Assembly (NCBI GenBank): GCA_033980235.1
Contig: CM067067.1
Span: forward strand, 18,295,239-18,359,238
DNA: 64,000 nt
Direction of reading: 5' to 3'
From: Diadema setosum
Taxonomy: Eukaryota > Echinodermata > Echinoidea > Diadematoida > Diadematidae
A program made the translations under genes and the position numbers. The notes beneath the pieces were generated by a model that was not told where the DNA came from, did not search any database, and was given only the letters and a program-made list of their open reading frames with translations. Below are positions 33,733 through 45,700 of this stretch, piece after piece. Position 1 is the stretch's first letter; every line of letters starts with the position of its first letter.

Positions 33733-36700
33733 CTGATGTGGTTAAGAAAACAAATGGTGTTCATCGAAGGAAATGGCAATTACTTTGTAAAGACATATCA
33801 CACTGCATACATCAATGGTTATGCAGATTACATGAAATTGTTGCACTGAAGGTGATGTGGATTACTATTGAAGGCAAGAACCTGATACAAGAAAATGGTA
33901 CACCTCAAAGATATAATACAGATTACTCAAGAAGAAAATGAAAATAAAAGATGACAGAAGCACAACATGGCACATATGAAATGTATTCAAACAAACCTCA
34001 AAAGTAACAAGGCAAATTGATTAACACCAGAGGAGACATAGATCGAGTGAGAAATTAAGCCCGGCAGTGTGAAACGGTACAATGCAAATAGTCAATCATG
34101 AGAAAAATCAAGTTTCACAGCAAAATTGATCAATTGAAAGTTGTTCATGCACTTTTTCCTTTTAAAAAAAAAAAAAAAAAAATACCTCCGGCACCACTAC
34201 GTGGCGGAGGCATAAAAGAAAAATCAAATTTCAAGATAACACCTTAAAGAATGCTCTGTAGAGTCAAACAGTTGATGAAAAACTCAACCCTGATATATCC
34301 AACAAAAAATGCTGTTTGATGAAGCAATACACTACATTTATTCTATTACATAGCAAGCCGGTAGAGTCTACTGACATACATGCCAGGGGAAAAGACTGCA
34401 TGGAGAGCATTGGCTGACCAATTCACATCAGAAACTTACCTCTGCTGCAGTGCATCTATGGAGTCCAGTGTGATTGGGAGCCCTTCTTTCAGAAGCTCCT
34501 CGACACCCAGCAGGCCGACAGATGTTTTGTTGGAGATGACCGCGGTCACTGCTTTACCACCTGCATTATGATTGACATTCCCAATAAAGTCAGTGTCATT
34601 ACTTCCAATTATTGTAACAATTTCTGATGAGAAAAACAATTATGAAGTGCATGCTGGCTAAAGGAGGCTCATGGAAGTTTATAAAATATAGTAGAAGTTA
34701 CAGAGTTTCTTGTTTTATGATATGAATATACAATGTATAGATTCATATTTCACATTAACTCATGTTGACAATTGTGATAACAATATCTATACTACAGAAG
34801 ATAACAATATCCATGTCAGTAATAATAGTAGTCTTATTTTCAGTACTCACATCCCAAAGTTATGATCAGAAAATGGCACTAAAAATGTCATTATCTGCAT
34901 TAACTCTGACAGCACTATCTCATGTTAAATTGTTCTCTATACACTTTGGCATACAAGCGTGTACAAATGAGATTCAAAGTAACTCAAAGACAGCAATATA
35001 AGCCATCATCTCATATGTAGGAGGAAACGTCATATATGCACAATGGCACTGCTAGCCTTGATTCAAGGGGCAAACGTACCTTTCCCACTGTCCATCTTGG
35101 CCCGTCCCAGCTGTTTCTCCAGGAAGACGTTTTTCTGCTTCAGCTCATGCAGGCTGTTCTGTGAGTCTACCACCTTGGTGGAGCTCTCATCTAACCTGGT
35201 TTCAGCAATAAGAATGAAAACAAACAAACAAACAATTTAAAGACAGACAAGAAAAAAAAAAAAAGAAGTGCTATCCTACTTCATCCATGTTGTCATCATT
35301 GTGAAATTTTTCAAGATTTGCAGCTGTCTTTTACAGTGGTTTTGCTAGGATCTTATCATTTGATCAAATAAAGATATCTACAATGTCTTTTGATGGACAG
35401 CTGTATCATTCTCCATTGCATATCATCTCCTTCAAGAGTTTTGATGCATACAAGAACTATGCATTGAACTGGAGATGTCGAAAATCATTTCCTTCGCTCA
35501 TTTCACACCAGAAAAATTAAAACAAATGTTATTATGAATAACAGCAGTTACATCGGCATCAGCAATACAACAACTTAATCATTTCATTTGCTGCTCTTGT
35601 AATTACAATTTTCGTCCGCTGCAATACAATATGTAATTGCACATTTCTCAGTGATACAGGGTCGTAGCATCTAAGTGTAGGATTAGGGTTAAAATTTCGA
35701 TTCAACTTCAAATTTTTTTTCCTCTCTTTTACAATGTGGGGTTTGGGGCTAACATTTTACCTCTTCTGGAGTACAGAGACCAGCTCCAGGAGCCGGTCCC
35801 TCTCCACTTCCGCCGCCTGGCTCAGGGATTTCAGCTCCTGGCATTGAAGCCTGAGGGAGTCTATGGCCTCTTGGGAGTAGGAGGATATGCTCCTGACATT
35901 GGAGAGAAAAAAAAAAAAAGAAAAAGTGATGAGTACACAGTCCAGCATTACTATGAGGAGCAGATCATTCTGGTCAGGTGACTTTGTTTATTTTCCTTGA
36001 CACTGAAAATTATCATAGATTGGTGACTGTCATGTTTGTCATGTAGGTGATGCCTGATACATGGAAATTATCACAAGGTTTTCTCTTCACGTAAAACACA
36101 CACACACACACACACAAATATTGAAAGATATACAGTAGATCAAAAAAAAAAAATATATATATACACAAAAAAAGAACAAAACAAATTGGAAGGAAACATG
36201 TTTATTACCTTGAGCTAATTCACAAGTTGGATACAGTTAATGCTTAAATTTGATGTCTGCTGATGGTGTCGTATTTTGTTGTTGTTGTTCTTGTTGCTTT
36301 GTTGTTATTTCTTTGTGTGTGTGTGGTTTTGTTTGTTTGTTTGTTTGTTGTTGTTGTTGTTTTGTTGTTGTTGTTGTGTTTTTGTTTGTTTGTTTTTTTT
36401 TTTTTTGGGGGGGGGAGGGTTGCTAACTGCATCTTCAGTGACCTGACAAGAAAACAGGTCTGCTAATGTTTGAATACTCTTGATTGCATCACTCACCCTG
36501 TGCTTGCAGGGCGGACCGATCGAAGTGGTGATCCCCTGGGAGGGAGGTCGGCATCCCCAACACTCTGTCTGGAGCCACTCCGATTGCTCAGCTGTGAAGA
36601 GGTGCGAGCCCCTTGCCTGCACAAGATGGAAGTCCAGAGGTTTACACATTGATGTATAATCTGCTGGTTAGATGTGCAGATCATGCACTATTTCTATTTT

Positions 36701-39700
36701 GCTCGAAACCTTTGACATGGTGAAAATCCTTACCCAACTCTGACAGTAAACGTCTCTGTCACTTCCTTATGCCCTCTTACATTTAAAACATTGAATTTAC
36801 ATATTTTACTATGAAACATCACAATTTCCATTCTCAGGCGACATTTCTGTTACCTGTAATGATTTGTTTGCATTTATAAATTTGACCCCCTATGAATCAC
36901 TGAGTATTCAATCATATATTTGTTGGACTCATTTGGTTTCACATCTTTGCAGCAAGACAGGCAAGAGCGTGTGACTGCAGCATGACATAGTTGCACTACT
37001 TCTGGTTCCGAAGAAGAAGATTTTTGGAAATTTATCAAATTTAGGGCTTCTCGGGCTTCGTGATTTACAGGTAGCCCGCCAGCTGGATGGCAGGCTCTGA
37101 AGGTACGCAATGGCAGTGCTGTCAAATTAAAGTTAGTAGTTTAAAACCCCAAATTCAAAAGAGCACAGATGATTTGACTCATTGTTCAGACGCTTAAATC
37201 TTATAATGCCATAAGAATCATACCTGAATGGACTTTGTGTGCATATCGTGTGGTGTACTCTGGCGACTGTGGCATGCTAAAGAGTTAATTCAGATGCCTA
37301 GTATCACGGGAAGAGGTTTCATGTCTCACCTTGATGATGGTGGTGGTGGTGCAGGGGACATGGGCGTTGTCTGTGAGCGCCTCCCGCTGGAGGAGGGTGG
37401 CTTACTGTCCGGCCTGGCATCCGGGTTGAGGACGAAGCCTCCGCTGGATGGGGGTCTCCCGATGTGCGTGGCAGTAGGATTGAGGGTGAAGCCCTGCTGG
37501 GACGGTGGCCTGTCTAACCCGTTTATCTGCTGCTTCTGAGAATAAATCAAAGAATGAAAGACATTGACAAACGCTTTCACCAAGCTAAATAACACTTGAT
37601 ACAATGTGATGCAGCTTGCAAAGTCAAAAAAAAAAACAAAACATAAAGCTATATCTGACATGATTTAAAAAAGAAAATATGAAAACTATAAGAAGACCCT
37701 ATCAATGGGGATTGTACACAGTATACTGTATGGCATATACAAACGTAAGACTAATTTTATCAAAAAATTATCAGTTATTGTAACTACGAGGCTGATCAAA
37801 GGCAATTGGGACTACTGCAGGATATCAATACAATAAATAACTTCATGCAACCACATAAGTGTAGATGTATCAACAAGATTCGTAACATGTTTGAGAGAAC
37901 TGTGTAAAAACTGACTTGCACTGACAATAACAAACAGCAAGTCTACCCCAATCACTGTTATGGGGATAGTAAAGTCTACACACACAAAAAAAAGTCAGAA
38001 TTATACAGATAAAAGACCACACCTTAGTATCACTTGAAGAATGTTTCATCCCCTCCCTCATGACTTCTGTCAAGTTTAGTTGAATTTGACCGTGGTTCCA
38101 CATAAGTAGATGAAAATTCACAGTGAACAGCTATTGGTTGACAGATGATGGACAAATATTCATCGCAACAGCTCTCTTGAGCTTCATGTTATGGGTGAGC
38201 TTAACACTTTCTGTGCCAGGGACTTTGATTAGTGTGTACAACACTATGGGGTTTTCTGTGCAAATTGGCAGTCAAAGGGTTAAGACAGACGAAGACAACA
38301 CACCCACAGAGCTTGGCAATGTCCTCACCTGTCTCCTCATCTCCATGATCTCTTCTTCCAGCACCCGCACCTTGCGCTCCTTCTCGGCGACGATGATGCG
38401 GAGCTGCTCCATGGCGTTGGCCTCCCGCTGGGCCTGCATGGTCAGGTCCCGAGCGTCCCTGTTCTGCTGTGCGCTGACGTGCTGGTTGCGGGCGTTCAAC
38501 TCCTCCAATGACGCCTTCAGCTGGCTCTGCTGCTTCTGCAAGTATCATACAGTCATCAGGAGAAAAAAAATAGTTGTGTAACAGGTAAAGAAATATGTCA
38601 AGAATAGCTGCATCTTGCACACTGGTTTGCATTGGGAGCATTCAAGTGCTCGATGGAGATAGCATACCTAACAACATTTTCGACTCGAGTCAGAGGTGTC
38701 ACAACGACCAATCACTTCACATACTTATATAATTTACAAACAGGCATCACTAATATAAAGCATAAAATCTTTGTACTATGACGTAGAATGTGTTATGTGC
38801 ACTGTTTTCATGTCAACTTCCAGGACCGTATCCTTTTGGACCAGTTAGTGTTTGAGTGCTCTTTGGACCACATCAGGAGGTGGTCCACGTTTTAGAACAG
38901 TATGGTACTGTTCGGTTTGCTTCGGGAGTGTTTGATCGTTTCTCTGGCATGGGTACAGTATGGTACTGTTCTCAAACACAACCCACGACAATCCAATTCA
39001 ACTCCACTTCATCTTCCCATAGAAGAAGGTTGGCACTGATTTACACACGAGAACAATCACTACCTTACAATACGTGCAGTAAAGTGTACTACAACTAGAA
39101 ATTATGTTGTTGGGGTTTTTTTCCATATGGATAAACTGCAGTTACTTCGACCAAGTAACTAGCCATTTTTACAACTAGAAACAGAGATGGGAAGGAGGAT
39201 CCACTTAGGAAGCAAGAGTGTATTTACCAGCAATGCCTCAATGAGTTCGTCGTCATGCTTGCCCTTGTCCATGCACCGCGTCACCTGCTGTTTTAGGCCC
39301 TTGATCTCTTCTGAGAGGACCTTATTGCGGGCCTTGCTTGCGTCCAGCTTTCCCTTGAGGCGGGCGTAGTCCTCCTCCAGTGCTTTCAGGTCATTGGATG
39401 CCTTCTGCATGTTTGGAAGTTTGGGAAGAGGGGAGAAAGGATATTGTTGCATCTCAGAGGCTCTTACAACGAAGTGCACTCAGCTCTTCAGAATTAATGC
39501 GAGAAGGTAAACCTGTCATCCAAAAGACACTTCAAACAGTGGAACTGGTAATGATGCACGATCAACAATCAGAAGACCATAACATTTTTTAAAACTATAG
39601 ATTGAAGTTACTACACTGAAGTTACTATACTGTAAAATTTTATTTTTGTTTTCAACATTAGAAATATAATCTAGTTGTAATACAGACTTGAATGGAATAC

Positions 39701-42700
39701 TGACTTGAATGGAAGTCTGGTACACTTGAATGGAATCTTTTCATATAAGATAAACTGGTGAAAAATAAACATAATAATGATATAGCCACTCTGAAATAGC
39801 ACATACACTCATAGGGTCTCCATCAATAGCAAAGAAGGGGGAAAGATTATCAGGAGATATCTTATTATTTTCATTTGATCTGCCTGACACTTGAAGGGGA
39901 GGGGAGATAAGGAATAGAAACATTGAATAGATCAAGTTCCTATCTGACATTACTCTAACCTCCTTTGCCTCACGTCTCTCCTTCTCCATCTGCCGCACTC
40001 TGCTGCGCTGCTTGTCGTCAATAGAGGGCTTGCTGCTCCTCGTGGCAGAGGGTGTCATCAGCGACGAGAGGTCCAGACCATCATCCGTGACTCCCATGGT
40101 CATGAACTGGTCCTCCAGGCTCAGCTCTGTGTCAGGTCGCAGACCCTGGCTCTGATTCTGGCTCTGGCTCAACTGTGCCTTTAACCTGTCCACCTGCATC
40201 AGTCGAGAGGTTGAAGATTTAAGGTTAGAGTAGATTTCTCTCTAGGATTACGATGTCACACTGGTATGCAAAAGCTTTGTGTGCACCAACATTTGCCCTA
40301 CATCGATCATGAGTAGGGCATCTCAGACAGAGAAATATGAATGAGTGAAAAGGGGATGAATGTGGTCCTGATGAATCTCTCTACTCTCAAGATTACTTGA
40401 AGCACACTTGTTGATTTGATGAATTCATGGACTGTAGTTTCCTTACCCCCTCTCTTTAGAGACCTCACTAATCCACTAAAATTTTTGAATTCCTCTAAAT
40501 ATTCTCAGCCATGTTTAAAATCACACATTGAGGCAAATCAACAAAATCTCTGACATAAGTGGGTAATAATAAAGACCGCGACACTTGATCCCACCTTCTT
40601 CTGCAGCAAGAGGACTTGTTGGGCCCGCCCCTTCCAGCCGCTCGGCTGGTTGAGGAGGGACTGCACGTTGACATTGTCCCCGACCTCGCTGGAGAGGACC
40701 TTGCCGTAGACCTTGACCTCCTGCTTGAGGGAGGCAATCTGGGTCCGGTACTCCCCAAGGCGAGCGTTAGCCTGGCCCAGCTTGTCGCTCGTTGATTTCA
40801 ACTCTGTTTGCAGGGCCGCCATCTTAATTGTATGAAGGTTGGAGATTCTTCAAGTTATTCTCACTTGGAAAATTTATTCATCTACTTGGACACACACAAT
40901 AATTTCATCAACAAATGAATTCAGTGGAAAGAGACTTGATTGTAGTAGGCTATCAAAGCAAAATGGACAAAATAGTGGATTAACTAAATCTAATGATTAT
41001 AACAAATACTTGCTGACTGCAAAATGTTAGTATTATATATGTAGACTGTACATTTTGAAACAAAGAAAAATGTGTTAACTGTAAACTATAATTCTTCTCT
41101 TAGCTTAAGCTCATATTGAAAGCGCAGTCACACAAATTGGATGGTCTTATATAAAGGACTCTATAAGAAAAGTAAATTTGCCCCTATACCAGCATACAAA
41201 AGAAAACAACACACACACCTAAAAAAAAAAAAAATAGCTCTGCCAAAATAAAAGACCTCTGTGTAAATCATTAATGAAGGATAACAAAAATTCCAAAGTG
41301 TTCAATAACTAACAATATCAACTTGGCAACACTGATTCATACCTTTTCCTCTGATGGGCTTGGTGGCCTGGCTTTTGCACTGTGGTTTCCCTGGCTCATC
41401 TGCATACACAATATGAGAAAAAGATGGAGATTTTCAAGGTCAGCATTTCCACTTAGCTTTTGCTATGGTCACTTTCCACAGACTTCCTATTTCTGAAATG
41501 TTACTTGCCAAGAGATGCCTCTGTTGTGTGAACCGAGTCAAATATCTAGCAGCATGAAATACAATGAACACAAAGTACCCCATACTTGCTTGATATTTAT
41601 TGTACAATATGGTGACATCACCGCGATATCTTTGGCCTAGAAACGCTTTCCACGTTTTAGACATGGCTTAACGAGGGCATGTCTGTGTGAGGACCAATCT
41701 AATGTCAGGTCAATTGATGTCTAAGAAACACAGCTTGAATTAATTTGTTTCATTCATTTCACATCAATTGGTAAAGTAATAATGGAAAATGGCTTTCCTC
41801 GGGATGCATCTTTTGATGGGATAGAAAAAACCAATAGCAAGCATGTAACATAATTGTGATTTTTTTCAACTCAAGATGCTTGCATGATGACTCACCTCTC
41901 TCTCCAAGTCTCGGACTTTCCTCATGAGCTGCCTGTTTTTGGTCTTCTCGCCCTCAAGCTCGGCCGTCAGCTCCCTGGACTTCTTCGACAGCTCCACGAT
42001 CTTGGTGGCGGCTGTCTCGTTTGCCACGCCACCTCCTGCACACAACAGCATTTTTATATCCTTTGATCACTGCCCCATTTCTTCATATATTCGGGGATTT
42101 TAGCTTGCATCCAATGCAATGCTTGTGAATGAATTAATATTTCTTTTTGTTGTTGTTGTTGCAGTAATTGTGTTCTTTTGGGTAAAGAGGGTCCTATTAA
42201 AGAGAATTTTTCCTACCACTTTCATAGTTACAAATGTTTTCAGGTAGTGACTCCTTCAACAGTCCTTGTAAAGGGCAATTAATTTTAGCATAATTTTTTA
42301 TTTTATTTCGTAGTCATTCATTTTTCTGAGGAAATGGGTTTTTCATTGCATGATTACAAGGGAGATTTAGCTGTTTAAATCAACTTTACTGTCACTTTAC
42401 TTTTAGGCTGAAGTTGAAATATCTCATTGTACAATATCTGTTACTACCTGTTCATCTCATTTTTTTCTTCTTCAACTCCATTCAAACCAGTATACAGCAT
42501 GTCTCCTATCCTTTCAAAGATGATATAAGAAATATACATTGTTGTGTTCCCACTCCACTTACATTTTATAAACACTCCCATATGCTATGAAGTGGTCTTT
42601 TGCCTTCTGATTATGTACATTCTTTGAGAGGTATGAAGCATATAAGCAGACTCACTATCATTTACATGTTAATCTAAATAACTGTACAGTTATTTTTTTT

Positions 42701-45700
42701 TTTTATATCTGCCACAAAAGATCTGTCTGTTGTCACAAGAGTATAAAATGCAACTGTAATGAGAACAGAATGGCATACCTCCAATAGCAAGCCTATCTTG
42801 CTCTCTCTGTTTCTTGAGCTTGCGTATCTCGTAGTCCCTTTCACTCAGCAGCTTGTAAAGACGCCCCGTCTCATCCTTCAACTCCTGAAATGAATTAACG
42901 CAGCAAAGGAAAGTGCACATTTTGACCATGCACAGGCAGAGTCTTAAGGGTAATAACTCTGTACATGACATGATATCTGGAAAGACAGCAACTCCTGTGA
43001 TGTGCAGACTGTATAATATGCAGTTGAGCAACATTTCCCTTGACTGAAGACGTTTTCAGCTTTCATTGTCTGTACCTTCTTTGACTCCTTCGCACTGATG
43101 ATATTGGAATGCTTAACAGATTTTGCTGTTCATTCTCCATTGTACTTGATAGATCAATGTACAAAGTACCTTTAGAAGATTGGGACAAAATGTTGCTTTA
43201 GGGTATAGATTCCCTTATTACATTTACTGTTAATCTTGTAGTAGATGAAAGTAATTGAGCAAAACTTTGCAAGTCATGCTATCTTTAAACCACGGCAGGA
43301 CAGAGATATGGACCTCAAATTTGCCAATAGTAATAGCCTGCAACTATTGTCATTCAGGGAGATTTTGCTGTATAACAACAGTATCACAAAACTTGATAAT
43401 ACTGTCAGGGTTACTTATGAAGTCATTTACCACAGACTTATATCATATGCACAATTGTCACTTTCACTTGCCAAGATAATCCCACTAGGTAGGTAGATTC
43501 ATCACAACATAGGTTAACCCGTTGAGGACGGACTGATTTTGCTACAACACGCATTTCCCATAGACCCCTGCCCGAGTATACTCGGGACTCGTCCTCAACG
43601 GGTTAAGAAGATTGATGAAAACTCACTCTTATTTGCTCCGAGAGTTGCTCATTGATATGTTCCTGGAACATGGAATTTTTTGTAACTGGATCACTCAGCT
43701 GTCAAAGAGAAACAGCAAAACAAAGATTGGACTAAATGTATAATGTCAAAAACATGAAGAAAAAACTTGCATATCGATGTACAAAATTAGACCACCATTA
43801 TTTTACAACTGATTAGAATCCTTTTTGCACATGGTCGAGTTTTGGCACAGGTCGTGGTCCATTTTTTGAACAGGAACTGATACACTGCAAATTTACAACA
43901 AAGTCAAATACACTGTAACCGTCTCTGTAGAAACTTACACAACCCCCTCACAGGAGTTGAGTTCAGTTAAAATGCTGATTAACTGTCATCAATCATCACA
44001 GAAATGTTTGAATATCAGACAATCTCATTCAATCATCACAGAAATGTTTGAATATCAGACAATCTCATTTCATAACACCTTCAATACAAACACAAATTCC
44101 TGTCAATAGTGTCCATTCTTTTTTCATTATTAGGTGATACGCTATCAGCGTATCACCTATTGTGATTGTCAAAATCTCTCTTTATTTTTTTTTATTCTTC
44201 TTTCTTTCTGGACAATTTTGTGTCGTCAATATCTCAACAATGACATTACGGAATGACATGAAATTTTCAGTCAACATGTCTCATAAAAATATCTAGCCAC
44301 AATAAGGTTTTCATGACAGTAACATATCTATGACGTCATTTAGGCGCCATTTTGTGATTTTCGGACCTTGTCACATGATCGATCATAACTTCATAACTAG
44401 ATGTCATTTCTGCATCATTTTCGCTGGACATAAAGTTCAGGTCACGCTCTATCTTACTTTTTAACGCTAGTTACCCAGGTCTTCATTACGCGCGCGTAAG
44501 CGCGCGTCAAAATTTTAAAAGGCTCAAAACGACTTCCCAATGGGAAATCTCGAAGTTTCAGACAATTTTAAGCGTTTCCAACATTTTCTCGCGTGCGCGT
44601 CCGTCCGCGCAATTTCTCGCGCAGAGGGCGTAACCAACATGAAAATGCAATTTTTTTGACTGATTTGGATTCCTGATACTTTGAGTAACAATATCCACTA
44701 ATTTCCGATCGATGTTGACCTATAACAAAGGAATGCACTGGCGTCAAAGTTGAAATTCCGCGCGCGCGTCTTTCTGCAAATATAGTGAAAAAACATGTCT
44801 TTGTTTATTTCGCCATAGCTCTTTAAATCGTCCGTTGACCCGATATTTCTATTGCATATTACAAAAGCATATGAATTGTAAATAACATTCCAAGTATCAA
44901 TATTGCCAGGCAAACGCGATGACGTGATCATATCGTCACTTTGAATAAAAAAAGTGGAATTGATTTTTTTGAGGTACTGTTTCTGACATTCATTTGCTCG
45001 TATCTCTGTTGTTTAAGCTCAATATTATCCCAAATTCACATATGTTGTACTTTAAACATTTGCCTTTCAAGTCCATGTCATGGTTTTGAAATTTGATGAC
45101 GTCATCATACTTTAAATTGTGATTAAAAGTAAAGATGCAAAATCGGACAAGTTTACGTGTTATGTCTATGGGAGGTGATTTTTTTTAAAACCATGCATTG
45201 ACTTGACAACGTTTAAGCACCTTTATCTCAGCTGATTTTGCTTCATTTCCTCTGAAATTTAAGTATGTTGTAGCTGAGACAATAAGCTGCAGTAATCATG
45301 CATTTTGTTCTTTGAAATCTTCTCATGAGGTTGACAATTTTGCAGTTTAAAACTGAAAATGAGAATGGAATGTGGACGAATCGATTCCTGATTCATCTTT
45401 CACATACATAAGTTTACGTTCCTCATATTTTCTCGTCGAGACGTATGGCCGAGTGGTTAAAGGCGCCGTCTTAGAGACGTGAGGTTGCACTCGTGCGGGT
45501 TCGAACCCCACAAGATCACGAAACAAAATACCTAGCTATTTTACTTTTTTTTTCTTCAATGGTGTATTACACATTCGTCCATGTAGAAATTACGTTCGTA
45601 TATAAACGCACCTCTACAAACACACACACACACACAGACACACAATATCCCTCTGTTTTGTGTTGGAGACCACATTACTTCGACTGCTGCAAAATGTTGC

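Noticed and set aside
33293..33941. Plus-strand frames of up to 167 codons across the CCDC13 3' end
   Set aside because: Antisense shadows of the last CCDC13 exon, whose minus-strand frame joins the other exons in phase.
38850..38990. Repeat with two ACAGTATGGTACTGTTC words
   Set aside because: Two short palindrome-like words about 50 bases apart, but no boundaries or inverted ends that define an element.
45435..45522. Functional tRNA gene
   Set aside because: A and B boxes are present, but acceptor strands do not pair and the anticodon stem has mismatches. It lies inside a transposon-like repeat.
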